Positions 33,704 through 41,827 of a stretch of 64,000 nt of DNA are shown in pieces (positions within the stretch are counted from its first letter, which is position 1; every line of letters begins with the position of its first letter). The notes below the pieces were generated by a model. The model was not told where the DNA came from. It was given only the letters and a program-made list of their open reading frames with translations, and did no database searches. Made by a program: the position numbers and the translations under genes. The stretch covers positions 1,062,622-1,126,621 of the forward strand of contig NC_015315.1 in assembly GCF_000193375.1 (NCBI RefSeq), read 5' to 3'. The DNA is from Thermoproteus uzoniensis 768-20. Its GTDB lineage: Archaea; Thermoproteota; Thermoprotei; Thermoproteales; Thermoproteaceae.

Positions 33704-34557
33704 GCCTTCTCCCACACGGCGAGGTAGTACGGCGTCTTCAGATAGAGCCTCGCCCGCGTGAAGCCGGCCGACGACAGCAGATCCTCGATCGAGCCCGACG
33801 TGAAGAAATTGGCGGCGCCGCTCCACAGAAACACCGCGGCTATGGAGGGCAACGAAGACGCGTCGACGTTGCCCACGACCAGCTTGCCGCCGGGCTTGAG
33901 CCTGTCGGCAAGACACCTCAACTCCTTGTAGGGGTTGGAGGACCAGTGGAGGCCGTCCACCAACGCGACAGCGTCGTAGACCGCCCTGACGGCGTAGCAG
34001 CCGTCCGGCGCTATCTCGACGTAGGGGAGGCCCGCCTCGGCGGCGTCCTCCGCCGCCTCCCTGCTCTTGTCGTAGCTGTATACGTATACGCCCAAGCCGA
34101 TCAGCCCCTCGACTGCCGGGAACACCTCGCCTATATACGGCGCAAGCAACTTGCCGGCTACTGCCTTGCCCAACACGTCTACGTAGGCGTCGATGAAGAG
34201 GCGGTACCACTGGGACGTGACCGCGGAGATCCTCAAGAGATCTGCGACCTCGTCGAGCCTCTCCAGCGACCTCGTCACGGCCTCGTGGAACTCGACGTAC
34301 TGGACCCCGAGGGGGGAGCTCAGCGCAGGTATCTTCACGCTCCCCCGCGGATTCCCCTTGGCGTCTACGCGCCCGCTTGCCAGCAGGATCTTGAAAAGCA
34401 CATCGGCGCGTCTGCCCCCCTTCCCCCTCATATGGTCTGTCCACCACCTCAACGCGTATCCGACGCTCACGTCCACCACGTCTTTCGCGGAGCCTAACGG
34501 GGACAGCTTCCGTTGTAGTGCGAGGACTCTCTCGTCCTCCGAGAATAGATCGGCCAC
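33700..34557 (-). CDS. SAM-dependent methyltransferase-like protein
   Basis: 285 residues. The Rossmann methyltransferase part is in the second half: GLGVYVYSYDKS near 155, DAVALVDGLHWSSNPYKEL near 196 and LKPGGKLVVGNV near 222. The N-terminal half is helical. The first glycine-rich motif is weak. Expected substrate unknown. GTG 34557 follows the stop of the thioredoxin-like gene by 3 nt, indicating an operon. Confidence 0.7.
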   Translation of the reverse strand: MADLFSEDERVLALQRKLSPLGSAKDVVDVSVGYALRWWTDHMRGKGGRRADVLFKILLASGRVDAKGNPRGSVKIPALSSPLGVQYVEFHEAVTRSLERLDEVADLLRISAVTSQWYRLFIDAYVDVLGKAVAGKLLAPYIGEVFPAVEGLIGLGVYVYSYDKSREAAEDAAEAGLPYVEIAPDGCYAVRAVYDAVALVDGLHWSSNPYKELRCLADRLKPGGKLVVGNVDASSLPSIAAVFLWSGAANFFTSGSIEDLLSSAGFTRARLYLKTPYYLAVWEKA

Positions 34558-34560
34558 TGT

Positions 34561-34890
34561 CTACTTTCCGAGGGACAATTTAATCCTTTCAGCCAACGAC
34601 CTCGGGTTCCTCACAGGCCCGCTGTGGATCAGCCTGCCGTTAACTATTACGAGCGGGACTCTGCCCGACCTATGCTTGATCATCAGATAGAGACCTCTTA
34701 GAGAGATCGGGCTGGTGAACCTGACGGGGACGTCGCCGAGCATGCCTAGGGCCGCCATCAACGCGGCCAGATCGTCTTGGGGCTCTTCGAGGAGGTCCTC
34801 GGTCAGATCTATCTTGAAGGCCTTGGCGACCTCGTCGCAAGTCCTGCAGATGCCCACCTTGGCGGGGACGAAGGCGACGACCTCCAACAC
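34561..34890 (-). CDS. Thioredoxin/glutaredoxin-like protein with CxxC
   Basis: 109 residues with an N-terminal strand, then GICRTCDEV (CxxC near residue 15), a helical insert and the cis-Pro-like RVPLVIVNGRLIHSG near 77. A redox role is plausible. First gene of a two-gene operon with the methyltransferase. The GTG start at 34890 is about 23 nt from a minus-strand TATA-like run (about 34909-34918). Confidence 0.65.
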   Translation of the reverse strand: MLEVVAFVPAKVGICRTCDEVAKAFKIDLTEDLLEEPQDDLAALMAALGMLGDVPVRFTSPISLRGLYLMIKHRSGRVPLVIVNGRLIHSGPVRNPRSLAERIKLSLGK

Positions 34891-34894
34891 GCAT

Positions 34895-34918
34895 CGATTT
34901 AAACCGGAAATAAAAACA
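34895..34918. promoter_or_regulatory. Compact divergent promoter between thioredoxin-like gene and ahbC
   Basis: In 32 nt between the two starts, GATTTAAACC (34896-34905) lies 23 nt before GTG 34923 on the plus strand, and GTTTTTATTT read on the minus strand (34909-34918) lies 23 nt before GTG 34890. The two TATA boxes are interleaved so that each lies between the other box and its start. Confidence 0.55.
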
Positions 34919-34922
34919 ATTC

Positions 34923-36068
34923 GTGATACCCATAAGCGTGATGGTGGCCGGCGTCGGCACCACCTCTTTCAAGATAAAGGGGAGGTACGGCGTTGGGAGG
35001 CCCAGCGACTTCGCGGCGCCGTTGAGGCCGGCGGTTACTTGGAACATAACCAGGCGTTGCAACCTCAAGTGCCTGCACTGCTACGTCGACGCGGGGCCTA
35101 GAGATCCCGGCGAGCTGACGACGCAGGAGGCCATGGACGTGGTGGACCAGATGGCGGAGGTCGGGGTGCCCATGGTCATATTCTCGGGCGGGGAGCCCCT
35201 CCTTAGGGAGGACCTATTCGACGTGGCGGCCTACGCAGGGAGCAAGGGGATAAAGCTCGTGTTGTCAACCAACGGCACCTTGATAACTAGGGAGGTCGCG
35301 AGGAGGTTGAAGGACTTGGGGTTCTACTACGTTGGGATAAGCCTGGACTCAGTAGACGAGGGGTACCACGACGCGTTTAGGGGCGTCAAGGGCGCCTTCG
35401 CCGCGACGCTCGCCGGCATCAAGAACGCGGTGGAGGCCGGGCTGGACGTGGGCCTCCGCTTCACGGTCACGGCGAAGAACATAGAGGAGGCTCCGAGGTA
35501 CATAGACTTCGCCGTATCTCTCGGCGTCAGGAGAATAACCTTCTACCACCTCTCTGCGGCGGGAAGGGCCCAGAAGATGGATAGGGGGTGGTACTACACG
35601 CCGGAGCAGTACGTCGTCTTCATCAACTCGTTAATAGAATACGCCAGGAGGTACGCCGGCAAGATAGAGATCGAGACGACGCTGGCGCCCTACGACGGGA
35701 TATACATAGCTGAGTTCTTGGGAGGAGGCTCGGAGGAGTATCTGAAGTTCGTCGAGGCGGCTGGGGGGTGCGGCAGGAAGATGGTGTCTATATACCCCAA
35801 CGGGGACGTGTACCCCTGCCAGTTCCTCGACTTCTACAAGCTGGGCAACGTGAGGGAGAGGAGGCTCCGCGAGATCCTCCGGCCCGAGGCCGTGGAGCCC
35901 TTCGTGAACACGGAGAGGTACCTCAGAGGCCCCAAATGCGGCGCCTGTAAGTTCAAGCAGTACTGCAAAGGCGGCGATAGGGCGAGGGCGTACTACCTCA
36001 CAGGCGATATGTGGGGCGACGACCCGCTCTGCCCGATCCCGCACCTCGCGTATATCCATAAAAGCTGA
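34923..36068 (+). CDS. ahbC: Radical SAM enzyme, AhbC-like (12,18-didecarboxysirohaem deacetylase)
   Basis: 381 residues. Radical SAM CNLKCLHCY near residue 46, FSGGEPLLRED near 82, and a SPASM-type C-terminal Cys set (GGCGRK, YPCQFLD, CGACKFKQYCKG, DPLCPI). The stretch PAVTWNITRRCNLKC matches AhbC of the sirohaem-dependent haem pathway more than AhbD. CbiX-like chelatase (46.5 kb) and CtaB (19 kb) in this window fit haem synthesis. Other NirJ/peptide-maturase families are alternatives. Confidence 0.75.
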   Translation: MIPISVMVAGVGTTSFKIKGRYGVGRPSDFAAPLRPAVTWNITRRCNLKCLHCYVDAGPRDPGELTTQEAMDVVDQMAEVGVPMVIFSGGEPLLREDLFDVAAYAGSKGIKLVLSTNGTLITREVARRLKDLGFYYVGISLDSVDEGYHDAFRGVKGAFAATLAGIKNAVEAGLDVGLRFTVTAKNIEEAPRYIDFAVSLGVRRITFYHLSAAGRAQKMDRGWYYTPEQYVVFINSLIEYARRYAGKIEIETTLAPYDGIYIAEFLGGGSEEYLKFVEAAGGCGRKMVSIYPNGDVYPCQFLDFYKLGNVRERRLREILRPEAVEPFVNTERYLRGPKCGACKFKQYCKGGDRARAYYLTGDMWGDDPLCPIPHLAYIHKS

Positions 36069-36115
36069 CACGAAAGGCGCGTGGAGTCTATAAAAACATG
36101 TGCGGGGCCTACGTC

Positions 36116-37300
36116 ATGGCTAGAGAGAGGTCTATCGCCATAGCCTCCGCCTACCTCGGCTGGGTCATGGACGGCTACGACGCGCTCCTCGTCGTCCCGA
36201 TACTGCCGCTCCTCGGATCTCTCTTCTTCCCCGGGCCGTACAGCTACCTAGGCGGCCTCTCGACGTTGGTGGCCACTCTAGTCATGCGCCCTCTAGGCTC
36301 TGTCGTGATGGGCTACGTCGGGGATTGGGCTGGCAGGAGGGTCGGGCTTATGGCGACTACCCTCGGCTACTCCCTCTCGGGCCTGGCCATCGCGCTCATG
36401 CCGCCGTACGAATCGGCGGGAGCGGCGGCGCCGATAGCTGTCTTGGTCCTCCGCGCTCTCCAAGGCGTGTTCCTTGGCGGCGAGTGGGGCCCCGGCACCT
36501 CCATGATCATGGAGTGGAGCGGCTGGAGAGGCGAGATATCGTCTGCCTTCGCCCAGACGGGCTATCCCCTAGGCGCGTTGGCCGCCAGCTTGGTTTACTC
36601 GGCGATGTCGGCCTCCATGGGCTCAGCGTTTGCGGCCTTCGGCTGGAGGATATACGTAGCGACAGGCGCGCTGGCGGCGGTCCTCGCCTTCATGCTTAGG
36701 CGGAGATCTGTGGAGTCCCCACTGTGGAGGAGGCCCAGGCGCAACCCCCTCGCGGCTCTCTTCCTGGAGAGCTCGGCCGACTTGGCCAAGGCTATAGCCA
36801 TGACGACCGGGCTTTTCTTGACATACTACTCCACCTATCTGATATATTCCCAATATCTCAAATACGTGGGCCTTGCCGAGCTCACGCCGTTTGTGATGAC
36901 GGCGTCGACCGCCGCGGCTGTGATCTCTGTATTCCTCGGGGGCGTGCTCGCCTTGGTGGTGGGGTATAGAGCCGTCTTCGTCGGGAGCCTTGCGGCCGCC
37001 CTCGCCTTTGCGCCGTACGCCCTCATGTTCAACCCCTCGGCGGCCTCGCTCGTGGCTTTGGCTTTCCTCGAGAACTTCGCCATGGGGCTCGTGCCCTTAG
37101 TGCTCGTGCGGAGGTTCGGCGTCGAGAAGAGGGCGACTGGCCTCGGCGTGGCCTACAACTGGGGGCTACTGATAGGCGGCTGGGCGCCTCTGCTAGTCGG
37201 CATCTTCGGCTCAATGCCGGTGGGCATGGTGTCCGTAATGGCTGTGGGCGTCGTCGTGGCGATCGCGGGGCTACTGGCCCTTGGATCCCCAACGCCCTAG
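36116..37300 (+). CDS. MFS transporter of the metabolite:H+ symporter type
   Basis: About 394 residues and twelve hydrophobic segments. GWVMDGYDALLVVPILP at the N terminus and GYVGDWAGRRVGLM near 65 are typical of the MHS/sialate-type family. ATG 36116 is preferred over ATG 36098 because the TATA box (CTATAAAAAC, 36088-36097) lies 24 nt upstream of it. Substrate probably a carboxylate; not determinable. The last 30 nt overlap lysK in convergent orientation. Confidence 0.8.
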   Translation: MARERSIAIASAYLGWVMDGYDALLVVPILPLLGSLFFPGPYSYLGGLSTLVATLVMRPLGSVVMGYVGDWAGRRVGLMATTLGYSLSGLAIALMPPYESAGAAAPIAVLVLRALQGVFLGGEWGPGTSMIMEWSGWRGEISSAFAQTGYPLGALAASLVYSAMSASMGSAFAAFGWRIYVATGALAAVLAFMLRRRSVESPLWRRPRRNPLAALFLESSADLAKAIAMTTGLFLTYYSTYLIYSQYLKYVGLAELTPFVMTASTAAAVISVFLGGVLALVVGYRAVFVGSLAAALAFAPYALMFNPSAASLVALAFLENFAMGLVPLVLVRRFGVEKRATGLGVAYNWGLLIGGWAPLLVGIFGSMPVGMVSVMAVGVVVAIAGLLALGSPTP

Positions 37301-38302
37301 CTCCTCCACCGCATGCCTCAAGGCCCTCGCCGCCGCCTCTACGTCTCTGACGCTCACCGCCTCCTCCTCTGTGTGGGCCAGTTTGGGATCGCCGGGGCCG
37401 AACGCCGCTATGTTCTTGGTCAGCGAGATCAACAGGTTGAAGTCGGCGGTGCCGTACTTTCTGCTGAGCTTGGGCTCGACGCCGATCTTCAGCAGGCCCC
37501 TCACCAAGGCCCTCGCGGCGGGGTTCGTGGGGCTCGCCTCCGCCGGGTCTACGCAGGATCTTACGCGGGCGGGGAGCCCCTTAAGGCGTTCCTCGAGCTC
37601 GGCGCAGTTGTGGCCCGGCGGTATTCTGACGTCCAGCACAGCGACGCACTCCACAGGCACCTTGTTCGGGGCGTCGCCGCACCTCACTACCGTCGGCGTC
37701 ACGGTGAAGTCCTCGTATCTCTCCCCGTGCCCGAGCGCCTCCTTGGCCTTTACATATACGGCGTACAGCTCCTCGAAGGGATTGCCGTAGATAGGGCTGG
37801 AGGCGTGGCCTCCCTTGGTGCTCAGCCTCAGCTCCACCTTCCCGCCGCCTCTGTAGGCGTACGCCACGTGCAGGTCGGTGGGCTCCCCGACGTAGACGTA
37901 GTCCGGCCTGGGAGGCCCGCCTCTGAGGAGCTCCTCCGTGCCCGCGCTGTCGTCCTCCTCGGCGGTCACCAAGGCGAGTACTAAGGTGCCGGAGGGCTTC
38001 GCCGACGCGAACGCCCCGACGTACGCAACTAGGGGGCCCTTGTCGTCGACGGCGCCTCTACCCCTCACTACGTCGCCCTCATCCCTCACCTCGAGGGGCC
38101 CTACGACCGTGTCCATGTGGGCGTGGAGCCACGTGACGGGCGCCCCCTTGCCTCTCACCGCCACCACGTTGCCCGCTCCGTCTATCCAAGCCTCGTCGGC
38201 TATCTCCCTAACGACGCCGAGGAGGAATCTGGCCAGCTCGGCTTCGCCGTGCGACGGGCTATATATGGACAGCGCGCGCAACAACAAGCTCTTCAGATCC
38301 AT
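37271..38302 (-). CDS. lysK: [LysW]-lysine/ornithine hydrolase (M20 family)
   Basis: About 343 residues. M20 metallopeptidase motifs: HAHMDTV near 62, DDKGPLVAY near 86, TAEEDDSAGTEE near 112 and GEPTDLHVAY near 140. In this genome context (LysY, LysZ, LysW at 41.8-45 kb) it is the enzyme that releases lysine or ornithine from the LysW carrier. ATG 38302 is chosen from a minus-strand TATA box (CTTATAAACC, about 38321-38330). Alternatives such as DapE or ArgE are less likely given LysW. Confidence 0.85.
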   Translation of the reverse strand: MDLKSLLLRALSIYSPSHGEAELARFLLGVVREIADEAWIDGAGNVVAVRGKGAPVTWLHAHMDTVVGPLEVRDEGDVVRGRGAVDDKGPLVAYVGAFASAKPSGTLVLALVTAEEDDSAGTEELLRGGPPRPDYVYVGEPTDLHVAYAYRGGGKVELRLSTKGGHASSPIYGNPFEELYAVYVKAKEALGHGERYEDFTVTPTVVRCGDAPNKVPVECVAVLDVRIPPGHNCAELEERLKGLPARVRSCVDPAEASPTNPAARALVRGLLKIGVEPKLSRKYGTADFNLLISLTKNIAAFGPGDPKLAHTEEEAVSVRDVEAAARALRHAVEELGRWGSKGQ

Positions 38303-38341
38303 AGAGGCCGCCAGACACCGGTTTATAAGGGTAGCCACAAA

Positions 38342-38360
38342 CCCCGCCCTTCGGGGCGGG
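38342..38360 (+). mobile_element. GC hairpin resembling an IS605/tnpB right end
   Basis: A 7-bp stem CCCGCCC(TTCG)GGGCGGG followed by AGGAGGCCAGGGTCG. The hairpin and the GGAGG tail resemble the ends of archaeal tnpB elements. It lies between the divergent lysK promoter and the ATPase-TOPRIM island. No transposase frame remains, so it is at best a scar. A simple terminator is an alternative. Confidence 0.4.
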
Positions 38361-38616
38361 AGGAGGCCAGGGTCGCTGTGTGGTGTTAGAGGTGGATTGA
38401 CTGCCAGGTGACGATTTTCTCCGTAGCCCTCCTGTATTAACCTATCCCGCCCTTTCTTGAGCCCCGCCCCTCGTGTGCACGGCCGCCGAGGCGCTTAAGC
38501 CTTCACAAGCCCGCTGGCGGATTCTCCGCTGGAAATTAGGGGGAGGCGTAGGGAGCTGTGGAGAAGACTTCGACGCCCGGCGCTGGCGGCAACCGGCGCG
38601 TCCGGCGGCATTATGT
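38361..38616. other. Noncoding gap before the ATPase-TOPRIM pair
   Basis: About 250 nt with no credible gene on either strand; frames present are short and lack promoters. The composition is mixed, ending in the T-rich TATA region of the next gene. Confidence 0.45.
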
Positions 38617-38627
38617 TTTTTTAAACA
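38617..38627 (+). promoter_or_regulatory. TATA box of the ATPase-TOPRIM pair
   Basis: A T-run followed by TTTTTTAAACA is centred about 23 nt before GTG 38643, giving the pair its own leaderless promoter. Confidence 0.6.
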
Positions 38628-38642
38628 GAGGTACGGCCGGCA

Positions 38643-39629
38643 GTGGAGTTTAGGATCAGGGGGTATAGGTGTCTCGACGATTTCGTCATAGACGTCGAGG
38701 ATCTGTTGGTGGTCTTGGGGCCTAATGGCTCTGGGAAGTCTTCCCTTCTTGAGGCCCTCTACCTGGCGGCCTCTGGCGGCGGGGCCTCTCCGCCGGGTCC
38801 CCAAACGCCCCTGAAAATTGTGTTGATGGCGCGGGGAGAGCCTTTCAGCCCAGACTTCGGCCGCGACCGCGCCGAGCTTAACGAGACCGTACTGTCTAGA
38901 GCCGAGTGCGCCCCGGGCGGCGACGCGGAGTTGGGCAAGCTACTGCAGGGAATCTCCATACAGCTTTTTTTCGGATGGCTGGCCAAGTTGTCCGGGCTAC
39001 CGGTGTCGGAGTTCGCATACCGAGAGCTCGGTAGGCTTTACCTCTGCGGGCCGGACGGCGTCTCCGCCGCCGCGGTTTTCGCGAACTTCGTGGTGGACTG
39101 GCGCAAGGGCAACATCGGGGAGGCCCTGCTCGTGACGCCTAGGCTAGCCGCCGAGATGGACTACGTGGCGCCGCTCGTCGACAACATCGCTGTGGGGAAC
39201 CCCGGCTGGTTTAGCCAAGTCCTAGGGCTTTTTGAGAAATACGGAGTGAGGGACGTAAGGAATATCAACGGCATACCCCACGTGGTGGGGAGGAGGATTC
39301 TGCCGATGAGCGCCGCGCCGGCAGGCCTTGCATACGCCCTAATAATATCCCTCGCCCTCGGCGGCGGCAAATTCGTCTTCATCGACGAGCCGGAGGCGCA
39401 TATGCACCCCACGCTCATCGACACCGTGCGGGATGCGGTGGAGCGCGCCCTCGACGCGGGGAGGAAGGTGGTGGTGGCTACGCAGAGCATTGAGGTGGTG
39501 GACAAGCTGGCCTCAATCGGGAGGGGGCGGGTGTTGAGGATGCGCGATTGTAAGAAGCACGACGAGATAGAAATGCCGGAGGCCAGGAGGCGCCTCGACG
39601 AGCTTTATGAGGACCTCAGGTACTACTGA
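38643..39629 (+). CDS. AAA_15/OLD-type ABC-like ATPase (AriA-like)
   Basis: 328 residues of the RecF/OLD ATPase class: VVLGPNGSGKSSLLEAL (Walker A near residue 28), a large helical insert, then an atypical signature region AAPAGLAYALIISLAL, Walker B FVFIDEPEAHMHP near 262 and H-switch VVATQSIEVVD near 288. Paired with an overlapping TOPRIM gene, as in PARIS (AriA/AriB) or split OLD defence systems. Shorter than typical AriA (about 400). A defence role is inferred, not shown. Confidence 0.8.
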   Translation: MEFRIRGYRCLDDFVIDVEDLLVVLGPNGSGKSSLLEALYLAASGGGASPPGPQTPLKIVLMARGEPFSPDFGRDRAELNETVLSRAECAPGGDAELGKLLQGISIQLFFGWLAKLSGLPVSEFAYRELGRLYLCGPDGVSAAAVFANFVVDWRKGNIGEALLVTPRLAAEMDYVAPLVDNIAVGNPGWFSQVLGLFEKYGVRDVRNINGIPHVVGRRILPMSAAPAGLAYALIISLALGGGKFVFIDEPEAHMHPTLIDTVRDAVERALDAGRKVVVATQSIEVVDKLASIGRGRVLRMRDCKKHDEIEMPEARRRLDELYEDLRYY

Positions 39630-40164
39630 CATCTGCATATATTTCGTAGAGGGGGACGACGACGAGAGGGCTCTCCTGGCTTGGTGCGGCTGGTCGCGGC
39701 CCGAGGCGCCGTTCGCGGGCGAGCTGTCGAGGAGGATCGGCGCAGTGGAGGAGCTGTTGGGCAAATACCGACGCATCACGGCGGGAGGGCGCTATCCGGT
39801 CAGGAAGTACGTCGCCGGCGGCAAGGCGGTCGTGGTGGTCAAGTTTGCGCAGATCTCAAACTGGAGAGGCGTGTTCCAGTTCGTCAGCGAGCGGAGGGAG
39901 AGGCTCAACGACTACGCGCGGTGCGTCACGATTGTTTTCGACTGCGACGCGCCCGCCGAGTCTTGCGCCAGGTTGAGGGACGGGGTCGAGACCTTAAATT
40001 GCGCCGACCCTCGGCAGTGCTGTGTCGGAGCCAGCGGCGTTGCTCTCCTATCCATATGCGACGGCGTCTCCCTCCTCTCCTTAGTGCCCAGACTTGAGGA
40101 CTTGTCCGGCGTCGCGTGTAGCTGCGCCTGTTGCGAACACTGCGAGGGGAGACGCGGGCCTTAA
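39607..40164 (+). CDS. TOPRIM-type nuclease-like partner (AriB/OLD-like)
   Basis: 185 residues. CIYFVEGDDDERALL at the N terminus gives the TOPRIM Glu, and VTIVFDCDAP near residue 100 gives the DxD pair, the usual metal-binding set. The C-terminal part is unusually Cys-rich (COOH end contains CSCACCEHC), which could hold a zinc or iron-sulfur site. The start overlaps the ATPase gene by 23 nt, so the two proteins are probably made together. Much shorter than bacterial AriB (about 300). Confidence 0.75.
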   Translation: MRTSGTTDICIYFVEGDDDERALLAWCGWSRPEAPFAGELSRRIGAVEELLGKYRRITAGGRYPVRKYVAGGKAVVVVKFAQISNWRGVFQFVSERRERLNDYARCVTIVFDCDAPAESCARLRDGVETLNCADPRQCCVGASGVALLSICDGVSLLSLVPRLEDLSGVACSCACCEHCEGRRGP

Positions 40165-40800
40165 GCTTGGCGCGCTCGGAGGGAGCACTTCGGTGCGCGG
40201 CAAGTCCTATAACTCTACGCCAACACCCCCTTGGCGTATTCTCCACGAGGTCCCCTCTAAGCGCCTGCGAGCCGGATGCCGAGAACAAGTAGGCAGACGA
40301 CGATAAAGGCCGCCGATGAGGCTGAGGAGCGCAGCTTGAGGCCTCTTCTCGTATCGGCGTAATAGGAGCTCCAGAATCTGTCCAATACACGGCGCGGAGA
40401 TGTCCTCCCCGACCGGCCCCAGGATAGGCCTCTGCCCGAGGGGGCGCTAGGTCAGCAGAGACATGGCCTCAGTCCTCAATATGCTTAGGAGGCCGAGGAG
40501 AGGCTGAAGGAGGAGTAAGCCGAGGCCGTAAGATAACCCCTATCTGCACTGTCAAGGCAGATTCTCCAGGCCGAAAGGCCCGCCGTGCTGGCCCGGGCCG
40601 GCCCATGACTCCGCCGGGCGAGAAAACTGTGAGCCCGGCAAGGGCGGAGGGCCCCGTGAGCCGCCCTCAGCCGAGAGGCGGGGGCCAGAACCTCTCCCAC
40701 AGAGCCTAACCTGCATGTGTCCGAGCCGGCATGGCCCCTCTCCGTAATTTTTATATGTGGGATGTGTTCTCTCGGCGCTTCGCAAGTTATTTATTTTTAA
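40165..40800. other. Structured noncoding stretch beside the ATPase-TOPRIM pair
   Basis: No credible protein frame in 630 nt. From 40531 to 40696 there is a run of strong stems: AGATA/TATCT (40531-40545), GGCC-GAAA-GGCC (40569-40580), GCCGGGC/GCCCGGC (40613-40639), GGGCGG/CCGCCC (40642-40666) and GAGAGG/CCTCTC (40673-40696); another, GCAC-TTCG-GTGC, is at 40185-40196. GAAA and TTCG tetraloops point to a plus-strand RNA, but a good TATA box on the minus strand (40747-40757) points the other way. Neither SRP nor RNase P signature motifs were found. Confidence 0.45.
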
Positions 40801-40815
40801 AGGTAAAGTGGGGGC

Positions 40816-41082
40816 ATGTCGGCGGTTGTGAGGACTTGGGTTGGGGAAGTGAGGATGGCTAGGGGGAAGTTGTTGGAGTTCTACAGCTCTCTGGACAGCA
40901 GCTATAGGGCTGTGCTGGACGTGAGGCTGGCTAGAGTCTTGGGGAAGACCTTCGAGGAAATAGCCCTAGAAAAACCCGACGAGATCTACCAAGCCCTATC
41001 CAAAGCCGTAGGAAAACACAACGCAGACGTATTCATGATAATGTACGCCAAGTGGCTACAGAGAAAGGCAATAGGCAACTGA
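40816..41082 (+). CDS. Small unknown protein (88 aa)
   Basis: A compact helical protein (FYSSLDSSYRAVLDVRLARVLG ... AVGKHNADVFMIMYAKWLQ; residues continuous across two helices) with Arg/Lys-rich N terminus. TATA-like TTATTTTTAAAGG is centred about 23 nt before ATG 40816. The 3' half is AT-richer than the neighbours. I suspect a multi-copy family of Thermoproteaceae, but cannot verify that from this window. Confidence 0.6.
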   Translation: MSAVVRTWVGEVRMARGKLLEFYSSLDSSYRAVLDVRLARVLGKTFEEIALEKPDEIYQALSKAVGKHNADVFMIMYAKWLQRKAIGN

Positions 41083-41141
41083 GAAATCGGTTTTTGCGTA
41101 ATAGCCCGTTAAGTTTATATATAGTCCCCAGCCCAGCCTAT

Positions 41142-41827
41142 ATGGACCTTGTGGGGAAAGCGGGGCCAACGGGGCGAGGGTACTCATACTATCTGAGAAG
41201 CCCGAGCTAGGCGAGAGGCTTCTCGCCAAGCTCCTATCGGCCCGCGGCGTGTACGCCGATATCCTCGATATATCCCAGGGACATGTTGAGGGCGGGGACT
41301 TCACCGTCTTCATAAGGACAAAGAACCAGTACCTAGGCGCCGTGTACGCCTCCCTGTTCCGCAGATCGATAAACCCCTCCTACGCCATATACAACGCGCT
41401 GAACAGGCTGTACTGGTTGCCCAAATACGGCCCCCACTTCTTCGTGTTCTCAGACGAGGAGGCAGTGGAGAAGGTGGACTTCAAGCCGCCGTGGCTCCTC
41501 GCGACTGTCTGGCGCCTGGGCCTAGACGTGTCGGTGACTAGCGTAGAGGGGGCCAAAAGCGTCGTGGAGCACCGCAACTACATGAGGAACCCCCTGGCGA
41601 AGGGCAGCATCGCCATGCCCAAGCCCAAGGAAGTTAGGAAGGTGTTCGCCGTATCTGGAATCGACGGGATAGCGGGCGAGGTGTTGAGGTCGCTGGGCCT
41701 CAAGTACGCCGAGATCACGCTCGGCGTCTACGACGACGGGGAGCGCGTGATAGACGTAGACCCCGTGCCCGAGCTGGACGAGGCCAGGGCGAGGCTCTTG
41801 GCCGAGGTCGGGCTGGAAGAGGCATGA
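41142..41827 (+). CDS. LysX/ArgX-like carrier-protein ligase, shortened and frame broken once
   Basis: A TATA box (AGTTTATATATAG, 41112-41124) lies about 25 nt before ATG 41142, but that frame stops at 41208. The coding frame (ANGARVLILSEKPELGERLLAKLL ... with residues continuing to DVDPVPELDEARARLLAEV) has no start before GTG 41249. One extra G in the GCGGGGCC run (41160-41166) joins them into about 228 residues. Position before LysY-LysZ and the LysX-like ends suggest the ATP-grasp enzyme loading LysW, but it is about 50 residues short and the ATP-grasp core motifs are unclear. Confidence 0.55.

Noticed and set aside
33700-34447. Arg-rich minus- and plus-strand frames over the methyltransferase
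   Set aside because: Shadow frames; the supported frame has the methyltransferase motifs and coupled spacing with the thioredoxin-like gene.
40165-40800. RNase P RNA or SRP RNA in the structured gap
   Set aside because: I did not find the conserved SRP loop (GGUCAGG...GGAAGG-type) or the RNase P core motifs on either strand; only generic stems remain.
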